A stretch of DNA of 64,000 nt from CAYNFR01 sp964396595 (lineage in GTDB: Bacteria; Bacteroidota; Bacteroidia; Chitinophagales; Saprospiraceae), in contig CAYNFR010000003.1 in the NCBI GenBank assembly GCA_964396595.1, positions 1-64,000 of the forward strand, in the 5' to 3' direction. Position 1 is the first letter of the stretch. Each line of letters opens with the position of its first letter. A program made the translations under genes and the position numbers. Shown piece by piece: positions 1 through 8,102 of this stretch. The notes under the pieces were generated by a model. That model was not told where the DNA came from. It worked only from the letters and a program-made list of their open reading frames with translations, and did not search any database.

Positions 1-2
1 AA

Positions 3-368
3 CTTATCCGGCTCTGTTTACCTTTTATGATTTCTGAGAGAGTTGACTATAGTCATATCGTTAATATTAGTAGCATGGGTGGATTTCAGGGCAGTGTAAA
101 GTTTCCCGGACTAAGTGGCTACTCTGCTGGTAAATCCGCGCTCGCCAATCTCACAGAATCACTGGTAATAGAATACCAAGATTTACCAATAAGAATCAAC
201 TGTCTGTGTCCTGGGGCGATTGATACAGAAATGTTTAGAGAGGCCTTTCCACAGTATAGTACGAATATGTCCCCAGCTAAAATGGCAGAATTCGTGTGTG
301 ATTTTGCTCTAAACGGAAAAGAATTCTACAATGGGAAAATCCTGCCGGTATCTCTGAGCACGCCTTAG
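3..368 (+). CDS. Short-chain dehydrogenase/reductase, 5'-truncated by window edge
   Basis: This is the C-terminal part of an NAD(P)-dependent SDR oxidoreductase. The frame is open to the left edge, so the Rossmann N-terminus lies outside the window; an internal ATG at 27 is not the start. The visible part has the catalytic serine in 'NISSMGG' and the Tyr-x-x-x-Lys pair in 'YSAGKSA', followed by 'CLCPGAIDTEM', the usual substrate-loop region. It ends in 'ILPVSLSTP', an ending I associate with Bacteroidota SDRs of this type. The substrate cannot be told from this fragment. Its 3' end overlaps the convergent exbD-like gene by four bases. Confidence 0.85.
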   Translation, partial: LIRLCLPFMISERVDYSHIVNISSMGGFQGSVKFPGLSGYSAGKSALANLTESLVIEYQDLPIRINCLCPGAIDTEMFREAFPQYSTNMSPAKMAEFVCDFALNGKEFYNGKILPVSLSTP

Positions 369-760
369 TGTGGATCTTGGAGAATAGTCTCGACCTGATA
401 TCGATAGGCAATATCCATTAAGGCAACGACAAATTCTTGAGGTACATTTGGGTCCGGAGTAATGCTCATACTTACAGGACGACCTTTACTGCCTAGTTCC
501 CTTACAGCTCTTTCTATTCTATTAATAGTTACTTTTTGTCCACCGATATAATAAGTGCCATCTCGTCTTACGACCACATTTGCCGGAGGAGCTTTAAGTT
601 CTGTGCTGCTTTTGCGCTTGCCTGGCAGTTTTAGATTCAGCGCGTTAGGTACGACCATAGAGGATGTTAACATAAAGAATATTAACAGCAAGAAAATAAT
701 ATCCGTCAGCGAGGACATATTGAACTGCGCCTGCGCCTTACTTTTCTTTTTTAATGCCAT
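365..760 (-). CDS. exbD: ExbD/TolR-family biopolymer transport protein (second copy)
   Basis: This is an inner-membrane partner of an ExbB/TolQ proton channel that passes proton motive force to outer-membrane transport or integrity systems. The 131-residue protein has a short basic N-terminus, one membrane segment at about 18-38 and a periplasmic domain. The conserved membrane Asp (D20 in 'SSLTDIIF') is present. I chose the ATG at 760 because it matches the N-terminus of the upstream paralogue and begins 10 bases after that gene's stop; a longer frame starting inside the upstream gene is possible but less likely. It is the last gene of the exbB-exbD-exbD unit. No TonB is visible beside it. 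Confidence 0.92.
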   Translation of the reverse strand: MALKKKSKAQAQFNMSSLTDIIFLLLIFFMLTSSMVVPNALNLKLPGKRKSSTELKAPPANVVVRRDGTYYIGGQKVTINRIERAVRELGSKGRPVSMSITPDPNVPQEFVVALMDIAYRYQVETILQDPH

Positions 761-770
761 CGAGTTAAAC

Positions 771-1166
771 TTATTTGGGTGGTTTAGTCGCGATGATAGC
801 ACGCATCTTTAGCTCAGATGCTATTTCCATAACCTCAGACACTCTTTTCCACGGGACACCGACTTCGGCTACTATTGCCACGGTGGCATTTTCTTTATTG
901 CTAGCATCTTTATTAGCTTGTACGATCAAGGGGCGTATCTCTCTTAATGTGGCAGGTTTACCATTGAAACTGAGGCTTCCGTCCTTGGTCATTATCACGG
1001 TGTAGTCCGTAGGGGCAACAGTCTTAGATGAAGATTCAGGGAGCTCTATATTTATCTGAATCATCGATGAGGTCAACATGAAGAAAATGAGCAACAAGAA
1101 GATAATATCTGTCAATGACGACATGCTAAATTCTGCGCTGACTTTATTTCTTTTTCCTATAGCCAT
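771..1166 (-). CDS. exbD: ExbD/TolR-family biopolymer transport protein (first copy)
   Basis: This 131-residue paralogue of the following gene has the same layout: basic N-terminus, 'MSSLTDIIFLLLIFFML' membrane segment with proton-relay Asp20, then a periplasmic domain. Two tandem ExbD proteins behind one ExbB is a common Bacteroidota arrangement; the two may form a mixed dimer inside the ExbB pentamer (inference). The start is an ATG three bases after the exbB stop, so the genes are probably translationally coupled. The periplasmic parts of the two copies differ clearly, which suggests separate partners or roles. Confidence 0.92.
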   Translation of the reverse strand: MAIGKRNKVSAEFSMSSLTDIIFLLLIFFMLTSSMIQINIELPESSSKTVAPTDYTVIMTKDGSLSFNGKPATLREIRPLIVQANKDASNKENATVAIVAEVGVPWKRVSEVMEIASELKMRAIIATKPPK

Positions 1167-1169
1167 CTC

Positions 1170-1847
1170 CTACTGAGCAGGTTCTTGAATTAAATCCATG
1201 AATTCTACTGTGGTGCGCTCCATGTTGTAAACGACTTTTTCGACATTGGCTACTAGGAGATTATACCCTACAAAGGCAAAAATCCCTACCAGTAAGCCAA
1301 AGGCAGTCGTAATCAAGGCTTGATAAATGCCTGCGGCCAATACATCCGGTGTTACATTCTGCGCTGTTGCCATCGTGTAAAAAGCTAGAATCATACCTGT
1401 CACTGTCCCAAAAAATCCGATCATTGGTGCCGCACCTGCGATACTGGCCAAGGTAGATAGATTCTTCTCAAGTTTAAATACTTCTAGATTGCCCACATTT
1501 TCGATAGCGGCATCGATATCCTTTAACGGACGACCGATGCGCATTAATCCCTTCTCTACCATGCGCGCAACGGGCGTGTTCTTTGTTCTACAAAGATTAA
1601 GGGCTCCTTGTATATTGCCCGTCGCCACAGACGCTTTAATATTATCAATGAAAGATTGATCTATTCTACCCGCCTTATTTATCGTAACCCAACGCTCAAA
1701 GAAAATCGCTACTGCGATGACAGAAAGCAATAACAAAATCGAGACAATAACGATACCTATCGGGCCACCCTTTAAAATGGGCTCGAATATACTCATTGAC
1801 TCTTCAGCCTCTTCCGCTGCTTGTAACAAAATGAAGTTAAAATACAT
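1170..1847 (-). CDS. exbB: MotA/TolQ/ExbB proton channel family protein
   Basis: This 225-residue inner-membrane proton channel energises TonB-type or Tol-type machines with ExbD. It has a first membrane helix at about 27-52, a cytoplasmic loop with 'RMVEKGLMRIGRP', and two more helices in the C-terminal half ('GAAPMIGFFGTVTGMI' and 'LITTAFGLLVGIFAFVGYN'), which are the signature segments of the family. The N-terminus is acidic ('AAEEAEES'). It is the first gene of a three-gene unit with two exbD copies downstream. A -7 box and a perfect palindrome lie just upstream. Confidence 0.93.
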   Translation of the reverse strand: MYFNFILLQAAEEAEESMSIFEPILKGGPIGIVIVSILLLLSVIAVAIFFERWVTINKAGRIDQSFIDNIKASVATGNIQGALNLCRTKNTPVARMVEKGLMRIGRPLKDIDAAIENVGNLEVFKLEKNLSTLASIAGAAPMIGFFGTVTGMILAFYTMATAQNVTPDVLAAGIYQALITTAFGLLVGIFAFVGYNLLVANVEKVVYNMERTTVEFMDLIQEPAQ

Positions 1848-1885
1848 TTTTATTGATATGTTTTGTTAATTAACGAATTAAGGCC

Positions 1886-1900
1886 ATGTATCAGATACAT
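1886..1900. promoter_or_regulatory. Perfect 15-base palindrome in the exbB leader (candidate operator)
   Basis: ATGTATC-A-GATACAT has seven-base arms around one base. It lies between the predicted -7 box (1908-1915) and the exbB start, close to the predicted start of transcription, where a repressor could block initiation. No regulator is identified. Confidence 0.35.
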
Positions 1901-1907
1901 AAGAGAA

Positions 1908-1915
1908 CAAAATTA
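1908..1915 (-). promoter_or_regulatory. Predicted -7 box of the exbB-exbD-exbD unit
   Basis: On the minus strand the bases read TAATTTTG, an exact match to the Bacteroidota TAnnTTTG consensus. The box lies about 60 bases upstream of the exbB ATG. I see no clear -33 TTG at the usual distance. Confidence 0.35.
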
Positions 1916-2133
1916 ATCATATATAACATATTACGATTATTATTTATTCATTACACATTGAATATCTTCTATTTAACATCAAATATCATACCGAAACCCT
2001 CAGAAAATTAAGCGCGTCGCGATATCAACACAAGAGATAAGTGAGAGACAAGAAAAGAATTGAAGCTCTCTCTTTAATATTGTAGATCATTTTGGCCGAT
2101 AAAATGTTATGCTGTCTTACTTAAACAAATTAA

Positions 2134-2592
2134 ATGAGCAATAAGGAATCCACCAAGGTCAACCCGATTGATCCTGACAAAATAGCAGAGTCACCGCACC
2201 TACTACCCTATGCGCATACGGTAGGAAGTGCGATTATAAAGCCGATAGACATGGGACGTGTCAAAGGCAATGCTATGGCCGCCATGTACGAACAGACTAA
2301 TGCTAGTCTCAACCAAATCAAAGAGCAAGTAGAGAAGCTTATCCTTCAAGCTCAATCGATACATGACAGAATACAAATATCAGAAAAAATATACCTCGCT
2401 GAATGTGGTTTTAAACCGTTGATAGGTCAGACTTATCATCTATACGAAAAAGAAGATGCTAAATGGCTAATATCCATGATCGCACCAGATGAATGGGGAA
2501 AAGAAACACCCTATACATGGATCGCTACCACACGTTTACTACATGATCATACATGGGAAGTGATATCCGGAAACAATGTCGAAGGATTATGA
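2134..2592 (+). CDS. DUF2452 domain-containing protein
   Basis: This 152-residue protein matches DUF2452, a family of unknown function found mainly in Bacteroidota. Recognisable segments are 'GRVKGNAMAAMYEQT' near the N-terminus, a predicted helical region with 'QIKEQVEKLILQAQSIHDRI', and the C-terminal 'FKPLIGQTYHLYEKEDA...SMIAPDEWG' and 'RLLHDHTWEV' blocks. There is no signal peptide or membrane segment, so it should be cytoplasmic. The start is the ATG at 2134. It stands alone between the divergent exb unit and the convergent desaturase gene. Function is not known. Confidence 0.85.
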   Translation: MSNKESTKVNPIDPDKIAESPHLLPYAHTVGSAIIKPIDMGRVKGNAMAAMYEQTNASLNQIKEQVEKLILQAQSIHDRIQISEKIYLAECGFKPLIGQTYHLYEKEDAKWLISMIAPDEWGKETPYTWIATTRLLHDHTWEVISGNNVEGL

Positions 2593-2666
2593 GCTGAGTT
2601 CATCAAAGTCTCTGAACAAATAAGCGCCAAACAGAATACGGTTGTTTCTAAAAAACATCGAATACT

Positions 2667-3707
2667 TTACGCTCCAAGGGTATAGCCCGGTTGCAATGAC
2701 TCCTTAGCAGACATACCTTCAAAAAAGTCATCCTCGTTGTCACGACTGACTCTTACACCACCTTTGTCATCTCTTATTGTTCGCGAAAAAAGTGAAAGTT
2801 CCTTATCTGTCAAGAACTGCCACACTAGCGCTGACCATGAAGTGTGATAAACGAGTGTATCATAAAACTCAGACGCTATGCTCCTTACCTTAGGAAGATT
2901 GTTCCAAGGAATGTAACTGAAGTCATGATGCTCGTTATGATAACCTACGTTAAAGGCGATCTTGTTAAGCGGGCCATAATAACTATATGTCTCCTGAGGA
3001 CCTGCTACAAGATAATGCTCTTGTATCCATCTGCCTCCTACAGGATGTAAACCTACAGAGAAGAAAAATGAAGCCACCAAGTACACAAATGCCATCCACC
3101 CAAAGAAATAAACGATCAATACATCCACAGCGACCACCGACAACAAATTAATCCATATCCACTTATTATTAAAACTAATCTCCTTAAGACGAGGTGGTCT
3201 TAATAATTGGAAAAGCGGAAACAATAACAACCAAAAGGCCTTACCAACAATCGTATTTCCAATCAACCTTGCTTCCCACCTACTCGGTATATCTGCGTCA
3301 ATTTCGTAATGCCCTTGAAATGCATGATGCTTCAGATGATATTTTCTAAATCCTGCTGAACTGGGAAAAGCATTTGGCAGATCGCAAAGGATACCTGCCC
3401 ATATATTGGCAAGCTTACTTTGAAAAACCATGTTGTGCGTACATTCGTGTATTAACACAAACAAGGCGTGATTCGCAAATGCACCTACACACCATGCGGT
3501 AACTAGCACCCAATACCAAGCTAAATCTTTGACCAAGAAAGCTACAACCAGTTGAAGCGAAACAACTCCGACTATGTACCAAATAGTATTAGGGTTCCGA
3601 CCCATCAACTCTTTAATCTCGGGATATTTACGTAGTATTTCTTTAGTTCTTCCTATGTGCGGCTCAGGCGCTTTAGAGTAAATGAAGTCATTATTCAATG
3701 TTGACAT
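2667..3707 (-). CDS. Sphingolipid delta-4 desaturase-like fatty acid desaturase
   Basis: This 346-residue membrane desaturase resembles eukaryotic dihydroceramide delta-4 desaturase (DEGS/DES1) along its length. It has three histidine boxes: HECTH at about 87-91, HLKHH at 124-128 and HNEHH at 257-261. It also has the DEGS-like segments 'KEILRKYPEIKELMG', 'GLHPVGGRWIQEHY' and 'ETYSYYGPLN', and about four to six membrane segments. The expected reaction inserts a 4,5-trans double bond into a dihydroceramide-type long-chain base with a di-iron centre. The ATG at 3707 is preferred over the TTG two codons upstream. The downstream tail of about 40 residues is not part of the core. Many Bacteroidota make sphingolipids, which fits, but the substrate is not proven. 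Confidence 0.85.
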   Translation of the reverse strand: MSTLNNDFIYSKAPEPHIGRTKEILRKYPEIKELMGRNPNTIWYIVGVVSLQLVVAFLVKDLAWYWVLVTAWCVGAFANHALFVLIHECTHNMVFQSKLANIWAGILCDLPNAFPSSAGFRKYHLKHHAFQGHYEIDADIPSRWEARLIGNTIVGKAFWLLLFPLFQLLRPPRLKEISFNNKWIWINLLSVVAVDVLIVYFFGWMAFVYLVASFFFSVGLHPVGGRWIQEHYLVAGPQETYSYYGPLNKIAFNVGYHNEHHDFSYIPWNNLPKVRSIASEFYDTLVYHTSWSALVWQFLTDKELSLFSRTIRDDKGGVRVSRDNEDDFFEGMSAKESLQPGYTLGA

Positions 3708-3847
3708 AATCAAGAGTAAGATAAAAAGCCGCTAAGTTAGTGATTTGATTTTACTAGCTGGAAACAAAAAACAAGCTAATATCTAGGCGATGCAAAGAAA
3801 TATGTTAAACTTGAGCTCAGAAGAAGTACATCTTTACAATTTTAGCA

Positions 3848-4897
3848 ATGCTTTATACAGTCGTAAAATACCTGACCAGATATACGATGCCCGTTTATTT
3901 CGGCGAGTTAACGATCCTGGGTCAGGAAAATATACCGGCTGACAAGCCTATAATTATTGCACCAAATCATCAAAATGCCTTTTTAGATGCTGTATTAATA
4001 GGTGCAACGCTTCCAAGAAACATGCATTTCTTGACACGCTCTGATGTCTTTAAAAAGCCATTTGTTCCATTTCTGAGAGCCTTACATATGCTGCCTGTGT
4101 ACCGCATGCGGGATGGTATCGACAATCTGTCTAAAAATGATGTTACGTTCGAAACCTGCATCGAATTATTGCGACAAAACGAGGCCGTACTTATTTTCCC
4201 TGAAGCAAATATGTCTGATACCTATCATTTACGCAGACTGAGCAAAGGGACAGCAAGACTCGGATGTCAAGCACAAGAAAAAAGCGACGATGACATTTAT
4301 ATCATCCCTACCGGAATCAATTACTTTCATCATACCGTCCCGAGAAATCGTGTAGTGGTTAAATATGGTAAACCCATCCGCTTAAGGGATTATGCAGCGC
4401 AGCTTGCCATGCATCACAATCGAGCGCTTTTGGACATTACGCAAGATATAAGTGAAGAAATAAGAAACTGTCTTTTACTGCACGCTGAAGAGCTTAGGAC
4501 TGAACATAATCTTGCACAGATCAGGTCTGCGCAATATTCACTAGACTGGACATCGCTTAAAGCAATAATCAATAGTCAAGACTCTCTCCCTCCACCAATA
4601 AAACCAAATACCCTTGTTTCTTACCTACTTTCTGTCCCCAATATGCCGGTGTATTATCTCGAAAAATGGTTATTGAGAAGAGTCAAAGGCACTCAGTTTT
4701 ATGCATCCGTAAAATATATATTTACAATTCTAGCCTATCCAGCTTATTGGCTTATACTCATTTTAATATTGGGCATCTTTATCTCGTGGTACATGGTGAT
4801 AGGTTTATTAACTATGGTTATGTGTGCAGCATTCGGACGAGCGGTGTACTACCGCAGACTTAGTGTTTGGGACGAAAATCCAGTATATTGTCCATAG
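3848..4897 (+). CDS. PlsC-type lysophospholipid acyltransferase family protein
   Basis: This 349-residue protein has the glycerolipid acyltransferase block I as 'NHQNAFLD' (residues 40-47, a slightly stretched HX4D) and block III as 'FPEA' at 117-120 where FPEG is usual. Two membrane helices lie at about 285-335. The family moves an acyl group onto lysophosphatidic acid or a related acceptor at the inner membrane. The extra C-terminal region of about 150 residues is typical of a Bacteroidota subgroup whose acceptor is not well defined, so phosphatidic acid synthesis is likely but not certain. Its end overlaps the convergent tdk by 38 bases. It is divergent from the desaturase gene, so both lipid genes share an intergenic region. 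Confidence 0.85.
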   Translation: MLYTVVKYLTRYTMPVYFGELTILGQENIPADKPIIIAPNHQNAFLDAVLIGATLPRNMHFLTRSDVFKKPFVPFLRALHMLPVYRMRDGIDNLSKNDVTFETCIELLRQNEAVLIFPEANMSDTYHLRRLSKGTARLGCQAQEKSDDDIYIIPTGINYFHHTVPRNRVVVKYGKPIRLRDYAAQLAMHHNRALLDITQDISEEIRNCLLLHAEELRTEHNLAQIRSAQYSLDWTSLKAIINSQDSLPPPIKPNTLVSYLLSVPNMPVYYLEKWLLRRVKGTQFYASVKYIFTILAYPAYWLILILILGIFISWYMVIGLLTMVMCAAFGRAVYYRRLSVWDENPVYCP

Positions 4898-5453
4898 AAA
4901 AACACTTGCGACATCTAGGCTCATAAGCTTCCTTTTCTCCGACCATGACAGTATCTCTATTTTCTGCCAGTCTATAAGAATGGGTAGCTAGATTGCCACA
5001 GTGAGGACAGATAGCATGAACCTTCGTAACATATTCCGCATAAGCCATAAGATGAGGCATTGGGCCGAAAGGCCTCCCCTTATAATCAAGATCAAGACCG
5101 GCTATAATAACACGTTTACCATCTAGTGCAAGTTTCTGGACAACATCAGCCAACCCCATGTCAAAGAACTGGGCTTCATCAATACCCACTACTGAATGTT
5201 CCTCAATATGGTTTAATATTTCAGAAGCTCTGGTAACCATCACCGACAGTAGTTTGTTATGATCATGAGACACAACGTGATCAGTGCTATAACGATTATC
5301 CAAGATGGGCTTAAACAGAATCAACTTCTGATTAGCAATGACAGCACGCTTAATGCGTCTGATGAGCTCTTCGGTTTTCCCGCTGAACATACATCCTGTT
5401 ATCACTTCAATCCATCCTTGACGCTGACTACCAAAACCCGGCTCTAAAAACAT
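4860..5453 (-). CDS. tdk: Thymidine kinase, type II
   Basis: This kinase phosphorylates thymidine to dTMP with ATP in the salvage pathway. The 197-residue length is normal for the family. The P-loop 'GCMFSGKT' is at 20-27, the catalytic Glu is in 'GIDEAQFFD' (E92), and a lasso zinc site uses Cys148, Cys151, Cys180 and Cys183. 'YRLAENRDTVMVG' is the thymidine-binding loop region. The start is an ATG that gives a short N-terminal extension before the beta strand. Its 3' end overlaps the acyltransferase gene. Confidence 0.97.
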   Translation of the reverse strand: MFLEPGFGSQRQGWIEVITGCMFSGKTEELIRRIKRAVIANQKLILFKPILDNRYSTDHVVSHDHNKLLSVMVTRASEILNHIEEHSVVGIDEAQFFDMGLADVVQKLALDGKRVIIAGLDLDYKGRPFGPMPHLMAYAEYVTKVHAICPHCGNLATHSYRLAENRDTVMVGEKEAYEPRCRKCFSMDNILDFRPKH

Positions 5454-5543
5454 ATACTTTTTTTATACTTTTTCGTTCCGATAGATGTTATATGCTCATT
5501 AATCTCCTTAAAAACATACTCATTCATCGAAAAACGAAGCTCC

Positions 5544-6257
5544 ATGGATATTTCCAAGTCAAAAATACTTTTAAAAAAAATTAATGCGCTACACGAAAGC
5601 GGTATAAACATTTCAAGCGGCTTGTCTGCTCTCGAGCGAGATCTGTTGCTGCAATACCTTCGTGAGTATTATGAAGTCATCCAAAATTCAAATACCTCCG
5701 GTCAAGACATTGAATCTAGGGAGATGTTTAATGGAAATTCAGAACACCATATGCATATTGCACAACATACTCCACAAGAGACATTGCATTATCAGACTCC
5801 GATTCAGAACCATCATCCTACCCCTTCTATACCGACACAAGCGACCACCATCACTGTGCCTTCTCCTCCACAGTATCACGCTCCGGTGTCATCCATAGCA
5901 GTCCCAGTAGCCCCAGTCATTAATCCTCCAGCCCAAGAAAAACTTCAGATAGACCCACAAATCGAAGAATTATTCGATATATCCTCATCCAATGGAACAA
6001 GATTTAGCCTGCCGCCGATTATAGACATTAATAAAGCCTTGAGTATCAACGAGAGGATATTGACCATCAACGAGTTATTCGGTGGGAGCCAACCATCATT
6101 CAGCACTGTTTCTGAGAACTTGAATAGATTTGTTTCTTTCGAAGAGGCTAAGGAATACTTAGCCAAAGAGATCGCTCCGAAATATGATTGGACTTCGACA
6201 GCCAAGAGAGCTAAAGCACAACAGTTTATCCAACTAGTGAAAAGAAGATATACATAA
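5544..6257 (+). CDS. Hypothetical protein with Pro/His-rich linker and conserved C-terminal domain
   Basis: I do not know a function. The 237-residue protein has a short N-terminal helical segment (1-45), a low-complexity linker rich in Pro, His, Gln and Thr at about 65-135, and a compact C-terminal domain at about 160-237. The C-terminal part ('IDINKALSINERILTINELFGG', 'VSFEEAKEYLAKEIAPKYDW', ending 'QFIQLVKRRY') resembles a segment I have seen at the C-terminus of many Bacteroidota proteins of unknown role. There is no signal peptide, so it is probably cytoplasmic. It is divergent from tdk and five bases upstream of the rhomboid gene, so it is likely cotranscribed with the latter. Confidence 0.75.
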   Translation: MDISKSKILLKKINALHESGINISSGLSALERDLLLQYLREYYEVIQNSNTSGQDIESREMFNGNSEHHMHIAQHTPQETLHYQTPIQNHHPTPSIPTQATTITVPSPPQYHAPVSSIAVPVAPVINPPAQEKLQIDPQIEELFDISSSNGTRFSLPPIIDINKALSINERILTINELFGGSQPSFSTVSENLNRFVSFEEAKEYLAKEIAPKYDWTSTAKRAKAQQFIQLVKRRYT

Positions 6258-6262
6258 TAAGC

Positions 6263-6898
6263 ATGTATAAAGCCTTAGCTCGCTTTCTTCAGAATTTCCA
6301 AATACCGATTTACTTGGTATTGATATTATGGATCATTCATATCTTGAAACTCACCTTAGACCTCCCATTAAATAACTACGGACTTATTTCAAGGGATATC
6401 CGAGGAATCAGAGGGATTTTCACATCCCCCTTTATTCATGGTAGTTTTCACCACTTGATATCTAATACCGTTCCACTGTTCGTATTGACCACAATGATCT
6501 TATTTTTCTTTCGCAAAGCTGCGGTTGCCAGCATCCTTTTGATATATGTTTTAACAGGCGTCGCAGTATGGAGTTTTGCCCGAGGCAATGTTATTCATAT
6601 CGGTGCAAGCGGGGTGATTTACGGCTTAGTGTCTTTTATCTTTTGGTCTGGCATTTTTCGGCGCAACACTAAGTCTATTGTTCTAGCGTTGGTGGTAACT
6701 GTATTGTATAGCAGCTACTTCATCGGTGTTTTACCTAACCAAAAAGGTATTTCTTGGGAGAGTCATCTTTTTGGTGGAATAGTAGGAATATTAGTAGCAT
6801 ATTGGATGAAAGACTATCGAGAGGATGAGCCGGAATCCAATGATTGGCCTGAAGAAGAGCCACAGTATTTTTTACCTCGGGACACGTTTGATAGATAA
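6263..6898 (+). CDS. Rhomboid family intramembrane serine protease
   Basis: This protease cleaves membrane proteins within or near the bilayer. The 211-residue protein has about six membrane helices. The catalytic serine is in 'GASG' (S116), and the histidine is in the last helix ('SHLFGG', H168). The first conserved block 'HGSFHHLISN' (59-68) supplies the oxyanion-hole Asn and His side chains. The C-terminus is short and acidic and lies in the cytoplasm. It follows the Pro/His-rich hypothetical gene after five bases. The natural substrate is unknown. Confidence 0.93.
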   Translation: MYKALARFLQNFQIPIYLVLILWIIHILKLTLDLPLNNYGLISRDIRGIRGIFTSPFIHGSFHHLISNTVPLFVLTTMILFFFRKAAVASILLIYVLTGVAVWSFARGNVIHIGASGVIYGLVSFIFWSGIFRRNTKSIVLALVVTVLYSSYFIGVLPNQKGISWESHLFGGIVGILVAYWMKDYREDEPESNDWPEEEPQYFLPRDTFDR

Positions 6899-7194
6899 TT
6901 TCAATGTCAAGATCTGTCATGGGGCGTAGCCCAATACTTCACCAATATTCCACTTGTTATCGCGACGCTCGCATTTACGATTAACACAGCAAGATCTACA
7001 TTGGCCATCGGCCAATATTTATTTTCAAGTAACTAATCAGTCAGATGCGTTCAGGTCAAAAAATCAGTCAATTTTTTATTAGACAAGGCTCCTTTTCGAG
7101 TGAAAAGCAGAGCTATTGACGAAAAAAGAGCGGCAGTATAATAGGAAATGGGCATTTTTTGAGCGAAATTGATCGCAACTAATTCGCTACATTT

Positions 7195-7980
7195 TCAATT
7201 AAATGCGGAATAACCCTGAAGTGGACCTCGCTTCAAGGTGTTGAGATATGGCATAATTATCTCCGAGTCAATCTTCGTCCCGGAAATGATACATTCGAGA
7301 TTCCCTAAAGTCATTCCAGGTGCCGGGGTAATCAATGAACGCAGTTTTAGGGCAGTATTCTTATTACTATCTACAATCTTGACATGAGACGGCAAAAAAT
7401 CTGTCATATGGGGCCGGAAGTATACATAGTAAGTGCAAGCCAATATCAAGGTATCATAATCATCCCAATTTACAGAACCGATAATATGCCGTAAATATCT
7501 CCGCAGCGAAGGCGAACTGAAATCAAATTCCTCTGCGTAGTTGATTAAATCACCTGCATCACATTGCGAAGTATTCTTGACTTTATTGCCTTTTATAGCT
7601 GCGTCTGAATAGCTATTAACGAAACATGGCGAGCTTAGCGTAAAGCTATTTACTCGACTGCGAGCTTCTTCTGTGGACATCGCGTATTCCATTCCTATGA
7701 CCGGAAAAGAATAATGATCCTCCAATACGGGTAACATAATGTCTGAGAGTTCATGAGACGCTATCACTAATGCCTTGATATCATTTAGCCCCTCCAATGG
7801 ACGCAAGGCTTCATGTGTCATGTCAATGATTTCTGGAAGAGACTTGTCTATGTAAGGCGCATTGGCACTATCGTTTAAAAAAAGATAGTTTTCAGAAGGC
7901 ATTTTCTGACGACATTCATGCAAGAATGTTAGTCCACCTACCCCAATGTCGTAGATTGCTATTTTATTGATTGAGTTCAT
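7195..7980 (-). CDS. Glutamate racemase (MurI)-fold protein with lost catalytic residues
   Basis: The 261-residue protein aligns along its length with MurI: 'IAIYDIGVGGLTFL' at the N-terminus, 'NDSANAPYIDKS', 'VIGMEYA' and 'LILACTYYVYFRP'. In active enzymes the N-terminal motif is DSG, the first catalytic Cys is in 'ACNT', and the second sits in 'GCTH'. Here these read DIG (11-13), 'ASHE' (74-77) and 'ACTYY' (181-185). The second Cys (C182) is kept, but the first Cys, its Asn and the general-acid His are gone. The frame is intact and of normal length, so it is not an obvious pseudogene. It is unlikely to be the cell's working glutamate racemase and may have another role. Confidence 0.75.
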   Translation of the reverse strand: MNSINKIAIYDIGVGGLTFLHECRQKMPSENYLFLNDSANAPYIDKSLPEIIDMTHEALRPLEGLNDIKALVIASHELSDIMLPVLEDHYSFPVIGMEYAMSTEEARSRVNSFTLSSPCFVNSYSDAAIKGNKVKNTSQCDAGDLINYAEEFDFSSPSLRRYLRHIIGSVNWDDYDTLILACTYYVYFRPHMTDFLPSHVKIVDSNKNTALKLRSLITPAPGMTLGNLECIISGTKIDSEIIMPYLNTLKRGPLQGYSAFN

Positions 7981-8076
7981 AAGATATCAATGAACGCAAG
8001 AAAACAGGCAATATGTCTTTTGCATGTATATTATTTGTAGAAACGATCAAGGTTTAACTAAAACTGCGATTTAGAC

Positions 8077-8084
8077 TACCTTCG
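8077..8084 (+). promoter_or_regulatory. Predicted -7 box of arcA
   Basis: TACCTTCG differs from TAnnTTTG at one base. It lies 18 bases before the preferred arcA ATG at 8103 and 3 bases before the alternative ATG at 8088. This position argues for the downstream start. Confidence 0.35.
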
Positions 8085-8102
8085 CCCATGCAAATAGTAT
8101 TT

